10,571 nt of DNA from contig QMLA01000012.1 in the NCBI GenBank assembly GCA_003646585.1, positions 1-10,571 on the forward strand. The letters are read 5' to 3'. Both the position numbers and the translations under genes were made by a program. This document shows, piece by piece, positions 1 to 6,751 of the stretch. Position 1 is the stretch's first letter. The number at the start of each line of letters is the position of its first letter. The notes beneath the pieces were generated by a model. It searched no databases, had not been told where the DNA came from, and worked only from the letters and a program-made list of their open reading frames with translations. The stretch comes from Deltaproteobacteria bacterium (GTDB lineage Bacteria; Desulfobacterota; B13-G15).

Positions 1-366
1 ATCCTGGAGGGGACCTTCGATCATCGCATCATGGGGGAGCTTGGCCCGAGGGAAGGGGAGCGGATCATCCCCAAAAGGCGTTACAGCGCCTTCTACCGCA
101 CCCCCCTCGAGGAACACCTCCGCGGGCTCGGGGTCCAGGACCTGGTGATCTGCGGGGTGATGACCAACCTCTGCTGCGAGACGACGGCAAGGGATGCCTT
201 CATAAGGGATTTCCGCGTATTTTTTGTGCACGATGCCACGGCCACCTCGGCCAAGGAGCTGCACCTGGCCTCCTTGATGAACCTGGCCTATGGGTTTGCG
301 GTGATAGTGGACACAGAGGATGTCCTCAGGGCCCTTGCCCCTTTATCCTCCGATACTCGGCCATGA
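1..366 (+). CDS. Isochorismatase-family cysteine hydrolase, 3' part
   Basis: This is the C-terminal 121 residues of a cysteine hydrolase of the isochorismatase/nicotinamidase superfamily. The reading frame is open from base 1, so the start lies outside the window. The visible core has the motif PKRRYSAFYRTPL with the family's catalytic lysine (codon 73-75). After it comes GVMTNLCCETTARDAF, whose first cysteine of the CC pair (codon 172-174) is the expected nucleophile. The catalytic aspartate would be in the missing N-terminal part. Members hydrolyse isochorismate, nicotinamide, N-carbamoyl amides or similar compounds, and the fragment does not show which. The last 41 bases overlap the end of the convergent uracil-DNA glycosylase gene, leaving no room for a terminator between them. 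The family is secure; the substrate is unknown. Confidence 0.9.
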   Translation: MLEGTFDHRIMGELGPREGERIIPKRRYSAFYRTPLEEHLRGLGVQDLVICGVMTNLCCETTARDAFIRDFRVFFVHDATATSAKELHLASLMNLAYGFAVIVDTEDVLRALAPLSSDTRP

Positions 367-988
367 TCTTCTTCACGTCCTCCCAGGCGAGCCTCTTGTA
401 AGCGGGGTTCCTCAGCAGGAAGGCGGGGTGGAATGTGGGCATGACCTTTATGCCCCGCCACTGGTGGAACCTTCCCCTGAGGGAGGTTATCCTCTCCTGG
501 GTGCCCAGAAGGGTCTGGGCGGCAAAGGTCCCCAGGGTGCATATGAGCTTGGGCTTTATGATCTCCATCTGCCTGAGCAGGAAGGGCAAGCAGGCCCTTA
601 TCTCCTCTGGTCGCGGGTTCCTGTTGTTGGGGGGACGGCATTTCAGCACATTGGTTATGTAAACCTCCTCCCTCTCCAGACCCATTGCCTTGATGATCCT
701 GGTTAGGAGCTCCCCTGCCTTGCCGACAAAGGGCCTCCCCTGCTGATCTTCCTCAGCCCCCGGGGCTTCGCCCACAAAGACCAGGATGGCCCTGGGATTT
801 CCCTCCCCCAGCACGGGGTTCCTTCTGGTCCTGTGGAGGGGACAGGCCCTGCACTGAAGGACCTCCTGCTTCAGCTCCTGCAGTTGTCCTTCGGGTCCCG
901 GATCGGGGGAAGGGGAGGGGATGTCTTCGACTCCCAGAAGTTCCAGGTGTTTGAGGTATGCCCTGAGGGACCTATGCAGTTCGTCCAT
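326..988 (-). CDS. udg: Family-4 uracil-DNA glycosylase (Fe-S)
   Basis: The product excises uracil from DNA and so starts base-excision repair of deaminated cytosine. From the ATG at 988 it has 220 residues, normal for type-4 (thermophile-type) UDGs. Visible marks are the motif GEAPGAEED (residues 73-81), the HPAFLLRN motif (187-194), and four cysteines placed as [4Fe-4S] ligands (46, 49, 117, 133). The N-terminus MDELHRSLRAYLKHL is typical of the family. I chose ATG 988 for this fit and for the GGGGGAG ten bases upstream. Alternatives are TTG 1024, ten bases after a perfect anti-SD match GGAGGTGAT on the minus strand (1035-1043), and GTG 1039, which lies inside that match and is unlikely. 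Its 3' end overlaps the convergent isochorismatase-family gene by 41 bases. Function is confident; the start is not. Confidence 0.93.
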   Translation of the reverse strand: MDELHRSLRAYLKHLELLGVEDIPSPSPDPGPEGQLQELKQEVLQCRACPLHRTRRNPVLGEGNPRAILVFVGEAPGAEEDQQGRPFVGKAGELLTRIIKAMGLEREEVYITNVLKCRPPNNRNPRPEEIRACLPFLLRQMEIIKPKLICTLGTFAAQTLLGTQERITSLRGRFHQWRGIKVMPTFHPAFLLRNPAYKRLAWEDVKKIMAEYRRIKGQGP

Positions 989-1072
989 GGATCGGATTCT
1001 CCCCCTTTTGGGGGTCCTTTTCAAGCTTGAGTTTATCACCTCCGGGTGGTATCTTCTCGTGGCCTTGGGAGA

Positions 1073-1100
1073 TTGAAAGCGAGTGCCTGCAAATTATATT
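1073..1100 (+). promoter_or_regulatory. Predicted sigma70-type promoter, AT-rich core shared with the opposite strand
   Basis: A -35 box TTGAAA (1073-1078) and a -10 box TATATT (1095-1100) are separated by 16 bases. The expected transcription start, about seven bases after the -10 box, falls only a few bases before the ATG at 1110. The same AT-rich patch contains TATAAT on the minus strand (1093-1098), facing the uracil-DNA glycosylase gene, but with no good -35 box at the right distance. Consensus matching only. Confidence 0.45.
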
Positions 1101-1109
1101 TCGGGTGGA

Positions 1110-1517
1110 ATGGGAAAGGGGAGACTTCCTGATCCCTTGAAGAGGAGGGAGATCCTCTACGGGAGGGATACCCCCCGGGAGGTGCTGATCCATTATGGGG
1201 ACCTTTACCGCGATGAGGGGCGGTTGAACGATGCGGTGGAATTTTACGGGATGGCGGGTTACAGAGAGGGGCTCATGGAACTCAAGGAGGTTGCCGTCCA
1301 GAAGGGGGATTTCTTCCTGCTTCAGCAGGTGGCGGGATTTCTGGGTGAGGAGATCCCTTCCGAGGTGTGGAGGGATCTGGGCAGGAGGGCCCTTGAGGAG
1401 GGAAAGCTTTCCTTTGCCCAAAAGGCCTTTGCCCAGGCAGGGGACCTTGAGGCCTTGAGGGAGGTCCAGGAGACCATAAAGGGGGAGGGTGAAGGTGGCC
1501 GAAAGAAAGCAGGTTAA
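1110..1517 (+). CDS. Small alpha-helical (TPR-like) protein of unknown function
   Basis: I do not recognise a named family. The 135-residue product is charged, with no signal peptide, no membrane segment and no cysteine. It looks all-helical: the stretches HYGDLYRDEGRLNDAVEFYG and LGRRALEEGKLSFAQKAFAQ resemble tetratricopeptide-type helix pairs with small and aromatic residues at TPR-like positions. A scaffold or protein-protein contact role is therefore possible. ATG 1110 was chosen over GTG 1083 because the latter lies between predicted -35 and -10 elements. No good Shine-Dalgarno sequence precedes 1110, and GGGTGGA directly abuts it. The 3' end overlaps the next gene by 23 bases and carries that gene's ribosome binding site, so the two are probably co-translated. 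That suggests a link to the DksA-like regulator, but the function is unknown. Confidence 0.75.
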   Translation: MGKGRLPDPLKRREILYGRDTPREVLIHYGDLYRDEGRLNDAVEFYGMAGYREGLMELKEVAVQKGDFFLLQQVAGFLGEEIPSEVWRDLGRRALEEGKLSFAQKAFAQAGDLEALREVQETIKGEGEGGRKKAG

Positions 1518-1932
1518 GAAGGAGGAGCTGCGGGAGATGCTCCTCTCCTTGAGGGAGGAGACCCTCAAAAAGATCGAGGAGGAGGTGGGGACCAAGGTGA
1601 GGGAGGATCCGAGGTTCACCACCCTTTCGACCATGGACGTGGGGGACCTTTCGCAGTTCGATCTTGATTCGGACATAAATTACAGCCTCCTGCAGAGCCA
1701 CCTTCAGCGGCTGAAGAGCATCGATGAGGCCCTCCGCAGGCTCGAAGACGGCACCTACGGTTACTGCGAGGAGTGCGGCAGGGCCATCGATGTGAAGCGC
1801 TTGAGGGTCCTTCCCTTTGCCCGGTACTGTGTCCAGTGTCAGGAGAAGCTCGAGAAGGTGGGCAAGCAGAAGGTGAGGATGCTTTATCGCTTCGAGGACA
1901 TGGAGGCGGACGAGGACGAGGAGCTTTCTTGA
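1495..1932 (+). CDS. DksA/TraR-family C4 zinc-finger regulator
   Basis: The 145-residue protein has a long N-terminal helical region rich in Lys/Glu (about 1-85), as in the coiled-coil of DksA-type proteins. It is followed by the C4 zinc finger TYGYCEECGRAI ... RYCVQC (cysteines 91, 94, 112, 115) and an acidic tail. DksA-family proteins enter the RNA polymerase secondary channel and alter promoter choice, often with ppGpp. The coiled-coil tip reads DVGDLSQFDLDSD and does not show the classic DxxDxA motif of E. coli DksA, so this may be a paralogue with a different effect. The GTG at 1495 was chosen because GGGGAGG lies six bases before it; GTG 1489 is the alternative but sits directly on that sequence. 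It overlaps the upstream helical-protein gene and lies 78 bases before groES. Confidence 0.88.
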   Translation: MAERKQVKKEELREMLLSLREETLKKIEEEVGTKVREDPRFTTLSTMDVGDLSQFDLDSDINYSLLQSHLQRLKSIDEALRRLEDGTYGYCEECGRAIDVKRLRVLPFARYCVQCQEKLEKVGKQKVRMLYRFEDMEADEDEELS

Positions 1933-1957
1933 AAGGGTCGGGGGCGATGATTATTAA
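1929..1957 (+). promoter_or_regulatory. Predicted sigma70-type promoter for groESL
   Basis: TTGAAA (1929-1934) and TATTAA (1952-1957) are spaced by exactly 17 bases. The -35 box spans the TGA stop of the DksA-like gene. The preceding C gives CTTGAAA, which is also the E. coli sigma32 -35 consensus, but no CCCCAT-like -10 element follows. No CIRCE repeat (TTAGCACTC/GAGTGCTAA) is visible between here and groES. Consensus matching only. Confidence 0.45.
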
Positions 1958-2010
1958 GGAAGAGGAGTTTATGCCTGTAATCAGAAAACTTGGAAAAGGA
2001 GGTAGAGGAG

Positions 2011-2307
2011 ATGAAGGTAGTGCCACTTCAGGACAGGGTGTTAATTGAAAGGATTGAGCAACCCGAGGAGAAGTCGCCAGGAGGTATCATCATCCCCGAT
2101 ACCGCCAAGGAAAAGCCGATGGAGGGTAAGGTCATAGCCGTCGGGAAGGGCCGGATCAAGGAGGACGGGACGGTGATCCCCCTTGATGTGAAGGTCGGTG
2201 ACAGGGTGATCTTCAGCAAATACGCTGGTACCGAGATAAAGATAGACGGAAAGGAATATTTGATCATGCGCGAGGACGATATCCTTGGGATCATTGTCGA
2301 GGAATAA
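2011..2307 (+). CDS. groES: Co-chaperonin GroES
   Basis: This is the 98-residue GroES subunit that forms the heptameric lid of the GroEL folding chamber in the cytoplasm. The N-terminus [14 protein letters not shown] is diagnostic. The mobile loop is [18 protein letters not shown], and the C-terminal half has the typical [15 protein letters not shown] and DDILGIIVE motifs. Length matches the family (95-100). ATG 2011 is preceded by AAGGAGGT (1996-2003) with a seven-base spacer; an in-frame TTG at 1990 lies upstream of that site and is not the start. groEL follows after 27 bases, the usual bicistronic arrangement. A sigma70-like promoter lies 54 bases upstream, and no HrcA-type CIRCE operator is seen. 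Confidence 0.98.
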   Translation: MKVVPLQDRVLIERIEQPEEKSPGGIIIPDTAKEKPMEGKVIAVGKGRIKEDGTVIPLDVKVGDRVIFSKYAGTEIKIDGKEYLIMREDDILGIIVEE

Positions 2308-3957
<1,650 letters not shown>

Positions 3958-3969
3958 GGTCAGATGACC

Positions 3970-4002
3970 AAAAGGGGGCGGGTTAAAGCCCGCCCCCTTT
4001 TT
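3970..4002 (+). terminator. Rho-independent terminator of groESL, probably bidirectional
   Basis: A perfect GC-rich stem pairs AAAGGGGGCGGG (3971-3982) with CCCGCCCCCTTT (3989-4000) around a six-base loop, and ends in a run of five T (3998-4002). Read on the minus strand the stem is followed by TTTT, so it may also terminate the convergent ttuBA transcript, whose stop codon lies at 4014. Confidence 0.92.
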
Positions 4003-4013
4003 GTTAGGGGGCT

Positions 4014-4901
4014 TCAGCGGCTCAACCTTTCCTTCAGGCGGCAGAAATTGCAGAGGTCACCTGTTGTGGGGTAGCCGCAGTTTTGGCAAGGAGTGAGCTG
4101 CACCTGTTCTGTCCGGAAAAGGTGGGCGATCTTCAGAAAGTTTTGGTAAAAGCGGAGCTTTGAGCCCGGGGAGTGTTCCTCAAGCTGGTTCAGCAGGTCC
4201 TTGTACAGGAGGGATGTGGCCCCGTGGCTGAAGGGGCATTCCTCCAGGATGTACTGGATCCCCGAGCTTATGGCATAGGCGGCCATTTCCCTTTCGGAGC
4301 ACAGCACTAAGGGTTTGACCCTCGCGGCGAACCCTTCCCGGGGTTCAAGCCTCGGGGACTGCCTGGCAAGGTATCCCTCCTTCCAATCAAGGACGTTTCC
4401 CAGAAGGGCCGCTGCTTCATCGTCCAGGTTGTGGCCGGTGGCCAGGGTCCATCCCCCCTCGTAGGCCACCTTGTTCATCAGGTAGCGCTTTATCATGCCG
4501 CAGAGGGAGCAAGGGGGGCGGTGGTCGAGCCTGGATAGTTCGGGTATCCCCAAGCCATCGAAGTGATCCCTTACACGCTCGATGTGAACCTCCAGGTTTC
4601 GCTGCCGCGCAAACTCCAGCACGGCCCTTTCTGACCTGTCCGAATATTCCCCTATGCCCAGGTGGATGTACAGCCCCTTTGTCCGGTAGCCGAGCCCTTG
4701 GAGGAGGTCCCAGAGGCTCAGGCTGTCCTTCCCCCCCGAGACGGCCACAAGGACCCTGTCGTCCCTTTTCAGCAGGCGGTAATCCCTTATGGCCTTCTGG
4801 ACCCTGCGCCTCACGAATTTCTTCAGGCACTCCTGGCACAGGTTGATGTTGTAGGCCTTGAGCCTCAGAACGGCCCTCTGTCCGCACATCCGGCAGCGCA
4901 T
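4014..4901 (-). CDS. ttuA: tRNA-5-methyluridine(54) 2-sulfurtransferase TtuA
   Basis: The 295-residue protein belongs to the TtcA/TtuA (Ncs6-like) family, which adenylates a tRNA uridine and replaces its 2-oxygen with sulfur. In Thermus, TtuA makes 2-thio-ribothymidine at position 54, a thermostabilising tRNA change. The layout matches TtuA: an N-terminal zinc knuckle (cysteines 3, 6, 22, 25), the PP-loop VAVSGGKDS (52-60), cysteines 131 and 134 (PPCSLC) and 222 (EECPF) placed as the catalytic Fe-S ligands, ATGHNLDDEA (154-163), and a C-terminal zinc finger (272, 275, 284, 287). ATG 4901 begins one base after the stop of the upstream ttuB-like gene, whose last codons supply GGGGGA as ribosome binding site, so the two are probably translationally coupled. 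TtcA proteins lack the flanking zinc fingers, which favours TtuA. The exact target nucleotide is inferred. Confidence 0.93.
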   Translation of the reverse strand: MRCRMCGQRAVLRLKAYNINLCQECLKKFVRRRVQKAIRDYRLLKRDDRVLVAVSGGKDSLSLWDLLQGLGYRTKGLYIHLGIGEYSDRSERAVLEFARQRNLEVHIERVRDHFDGLGIPELSRLDHRPPCSLCGMIKRYLMNKVAYEGGWTLATGHNLDDEAAALLGNVLDWKEGYLARQSPRLEPREGFAARVKPLVLCSEREMAAYAISSGIQYILEECPFSHGATSLLYKDLLNQLEEHSPGSKLRFYQNFLKIAHLFRTEQVQLTPCQNCGYPTTGDLCNFCRLKERLSR

Positions 4902-4902
4902 C

Positions 4903-5091
4903 CTATCCCCCGGAGATCACCGGTATGACCCTGATTTCGCCCTCCTCCACCGGTAGGTCCATGGGAAGGAGCTTTCCATCCTTCACCAGGAGGACCTCCT
5001 CCTCCCTCAGTCCCAGGGCCTTGAGGATCTCAAAGCCGGTGATCTTCCCCTGGAAGGTGAAGCGTTTGTCGCCGTGAAGGACGACCACCAT
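4903..5091 (-). CDS. ttuB: Ubiquitin-like sulfur carrier, TtuB/ThiS/MoaD-like
   Basis: The 62-residue protein has the beta-grasp pattern of small sulfur carriers: a strand MVVVLHGDKRFTF, a helix (GFEILKALGL), a strand EEVLLVKDGKLLP, an acidic turn (VEEGEIR), and a C-terminal strand ending VIPVISGG. The terminal Gly-Gly is the site that is adenylated and converted to a thiocarboxylate. ThiS and MoaD share the fold, but the direct upstream position of ttuA (one-base gap) argues for TtuB, sulfur donor to TtuA. TtuB in Thermus can also be conjugated to protein lysines. The frame stays open upstream, but residues before ATG 5091 do not look like this family. An AGGAGGTG on the minus strand lies 14 bases before that ATG, rather far. 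No activating TtuC/MoeB-like enzyme is in the window. Confidence 0.87.
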   Translation of the reverse strand: MVVVLHGDKRFTFQGKITGFEILKALGLREEEVLLVKDGKLLPMDLPVEEGEIRVIPVISGG

Positions 5092-5134
5092 GGCCGAGTT
5101 TTTAACACCTCCTGTGTCCCTTGGCAATAATCTG

Positions 5135-5170
5135 TTGACAGGCTCAAGGGGCTTCAAGTAGCTTAAAGCC
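5135..5170 (+). promoter_or_regulatory. Predicted promoter and overlapping palindrome before the alcohol dehydrogenase gene
   Basis: A perfect -35 box TTGACA (5135-5140) is followed after 18 bases by a weak -10 match TAGCTT (5159-5164). An inverted repeat, GGCTTCAAG (5150-5158) and CTTAAAGCC (5162-5170) with one mismatch and a three-base spacer, covers the -10 region and ends two bases before the start codon at 5173. It could be an operator. The 81 bases between 5091 and 5173 also have to hold the promoter of the divergent ttuBA genes. Pattern matching only. Confidence 0.4.
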
Positions 5171-5172
5171 TG

Positions 5173-6195
5173 ATGAAGGCGATGGTCCTTGAGAGGACGG
5201 TCTCTGCCATCGAGGAGGAGCCAGAGGTCCTCGTGCTCAAGGATTTGCCCATCCCCGAACCGGGACCGGGGGAGGTGCTCGTAGAGGTTTTGGCCTGCGG
5301 GATCTGCCGCACCGAGCTCGACGAGATCGAGGGGAGGCGGAAGCCCCGCTTGCCGGTGATACCGGGGCATGAGGTGGTGGGGCGGGTCGTGAAGCTCGGC
5401 CCCGGGGTTTCGCGTCTGCGCGAAGGGGACCGGGTAGGGGTTGGGTGGATCTATTCGGCCTGTGGTAAGTGCCGCTTCTGCGAAGCGGGAGAGGAGAACC
5501 TCTGTGAGGAGTTCAGGGGGACGGGCTGCGACGAGGACGGGGGTTATGCCGAGTACATGGTCGTGAGGGAGGACTTTGCCTTTCCGATACCTTCGAGGTT
5601 CGGGGACCTTGAGGCCGCTCCCCTGCTCTGTGCCGGGGCCATAGGTTACAGGGCCTTAAGGCTCACCGGGATGAAGGACGGTGAGATCCTGGGGCTTTTC
5701 GGCTTTGGGGCCTCCGCTCACATAGTCTATCAGGTGGCGCGCCATCTCTTCCCAAGGGCCAAAATATTCGTATTCACCAGGAGGAAGGGGGATGCCCCCA
5801 GTGAACTGGCCCGTCAGATGGGGGCCGACTGGGTGGGGGAGACGGGTGAGATGCCCCCGGAGAGGGTGAAGCGCGCCATAGACACCACCCCTTCTGGGGC
5901 TGTGGTCCGTGAGGCCTTAAAGGTCCTGGACAGGGGAGGGAGGCTCGTAATCAATGCGATCCGCAAGGAGGGTCCCATTCCCGAGCTCGACTATGCGGAT
6001 CACATGTGGCTTGAAAAGGAGATAAAGACCGTGGCCAATATCGCCCGCAGGGACATCGCGGAATTTCTGCCGCTGGCTGCCGAAATCCCCATCCTACCCG
6101 AGATAAAGGTCTTTGACCTCCGGGAGGCAAACGAGGCCCTCCTCTCCCTGAAGAGGGGAGGTTACCGTGGGGCAGGGGTCCTGAAGATGAGATGA
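5173..6195 (+). CDS. Zinc-dependent alcohol dehydrogenase (MDR family)
   Basis: This 340-residue medium-chain dehydrogenase should oxidise or reduce an alcohol/aldehyde pair with NAD(P). The catalytic zinc ligands are visible as C45 (GICRTEL), H66-E67 (IPGHE) and C153 (PLLCAGAIGY). The structural zinc site is C97, C100, C103 and C111. The Rossmann segment reads LGLFGFGASAHIVYQ (GFGASA, 177-182). Arginine follows the first catalytic cysteine where horse- and yeast-type ADHs have histidine, as in several bacterial AdhA/AdhP-like proteins. The start at 5173 fits the family N-terminus MKAMVLER, but no Shine-Dalgarno sequence precedes it, so the transcript may be leaderless or nearly so. ndk follows after 16 bases and is probably cotranscribed. 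The substrate cannot be read from the sequence. Confidence 0.93.
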   Translation: MKAMVLERTVSAIEEEPEVLVLKDLPIPEPGPGEVLVEVLACGICRTELDEIEGRRKPRLPVIPGHEVVGRVVKLGPGVSRLREGDRVGVGWIYSACGKCRFCEAGEENLCEEFRGTGCDEDGGYAEYMVVREDFAFPIPSRFGDLEAAPLLCAGAIGYRALRLTGMKDGEILGLFGFGASAHIVYQVARHLFPRAKIFVFTRRKGDAPSELARQMGADWVGETGEMPPERVKRAIDTTPSGAVVREALKVLDRGGRLVINAIRKEGPIPELDYADHMWLEKEIKTVANIARRDIAEFLPLAAEIPILPEIKVFDLREANEALLSLKRGGYRGAGVLKMR

Positions 6196-6211
6196 ATTCA
6201 GGAGGTGGAGG

Positions 6212-6631
6212 ATGGAGCGGACTCTGGTGATCGTCAAGCCCGATGGTGTGAAGAAGAACCTGATAGGGGAGGTCATAAGGCGCTTCGAGGGGGATGGGCT
6301 CAAGGTGGTCGGGCTCAAGATGCTCCGGCTCTCCAAGGAGGAGGCCGAGGGCTTCTATCAGGTCCACCGGGACAAGCCCTTCTTTTCGTCCCTCACCGAC
6401 TTCATGTCCAGCGGCCCCATCGTGGTGATGGTCCTTCAGGGGGAGGGTGCCATAGAGAGGGTCAGGGAGATAATGGGGTCCACCGATCCCGGGAAGGCCG
6501 CCCCGGGGACCATAAGGAATCTTTACGGGGACAATATCCAGGAGAACATCGTCCACGGGTCGGATTCCCCCGAAAGTGCCGCTTACGAAATCCCGTATTT
6601 CTTCAGCGCCGTGGAGATTTACGAACGATAA
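6212..6631 (+). CDS. ndk: Nucleoside diphosphate kinase
   Basis: The 139-residue enzyme transfers the gamma-phosphate between nucleoside tri- and diphosphates through a phosphohistidine. The N-terminal strand ERTLVIVKPDGVKKNLIG carries the conserved nucleotide-site lysine, and the catalytic histidine is H115 in ENIVHGSDSPESA. STDPGKAAPGTIR (90-102) is the usual conserved segment, and length and ending are typical of bacterial Ndk. The start ATG 6212 has AGGAGGTGG about five bases upstream. It lies 16 bases after the alcohol dehydrogenase gene, with no promoter visible between them, and is followed at once by a hairpin. Confidence 0.98.
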   Translation: MERTLVIVKPDGVKKNLIGEVIRRFEGDGLKVVGLKMLRLSKEEAEGFYQVHRDKPFFSSLTDFMSSGPIVVMVLQGEGAIERVREIMGSTDPGKAAPGTIRNLYGDNIQENIVHGSDSPESAAYEIPYFFSAVEIYER

Positions 6632-6659
6632 GGCCCCAAGGGGAGTCCCTTCGGGGCCT
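6631..6659 (+). terminator. Hairpin after ndk, without a T-run
   Basis: AGGCCCCAAGGG (6631-6642) pairs with CCCTT-C-GGGGCCT (6647-6659) around the loop GAGT, a 12-bp stem with a single bulged C. It overlaps the last base of the ndk stop codon. The downstream bases CGGTTGACA contain no U-tract, so it is not a canonical intrinsic terminator. It may instead protect the mRNA 3' end or act with Rho. Confidence 0.6.
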
Positions 6660-6662
6660 CGG

Positions 6663-6697
6663 TTGACAAGGTGGGGGAAGTAAGGTAAAAAACCTTG
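6663..6697 (+). promoter_or_regulatory. Predicted promoter of the beta-oxidation operon with inverted repeats
   Basis: A consensus -35 box TTGACA (6663-6668) and a -10 match TAAAAA (6686-6691) are 17 bases apart, giving a leader of about 54 bases before the ATG at 6752. AAGGT (6682-6686) and ACCTT (6692-6696) form an inverted repeat around five A's that includes most of the -10 box. A further CAAGGT (6667-6672) overlaps the -35 box and is complementary to ACCTTG (6692-6697). These repeats could be a repressor operator, but no matching regulator gene is in the window. Confidence 0.45.
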
Positions 6698-6751
6698 TGA
6701 AAAAGGGAACTTATCTTTTCTTGTAATTTCAGAAGCAGTAGGAGGTGTGAC

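Noticed and set aside
1975..2048. Possible short peptide starting at ATG before groES
   Set aside because: It would run through the groES ribosome binding site and into groES in another frame; it has no ribosome binding site of comparable quality and no recognisable content.
5141..5158. Tandem GGCTCAAG / GGCTTCAAG similarity as a direct repeat
   Set aside because: Only two imperfect copies, and the second is already explained as one arm of the palindrome.
5092..5370. Upstream extension of the ttuB frame to 155 residues
   Set aside because: The extra 93 residues overlap the start of the alcohol dehydrogenase gene on the other strand and show no family likeness, while the part from 5091 matches a complete small sulfur carrier.
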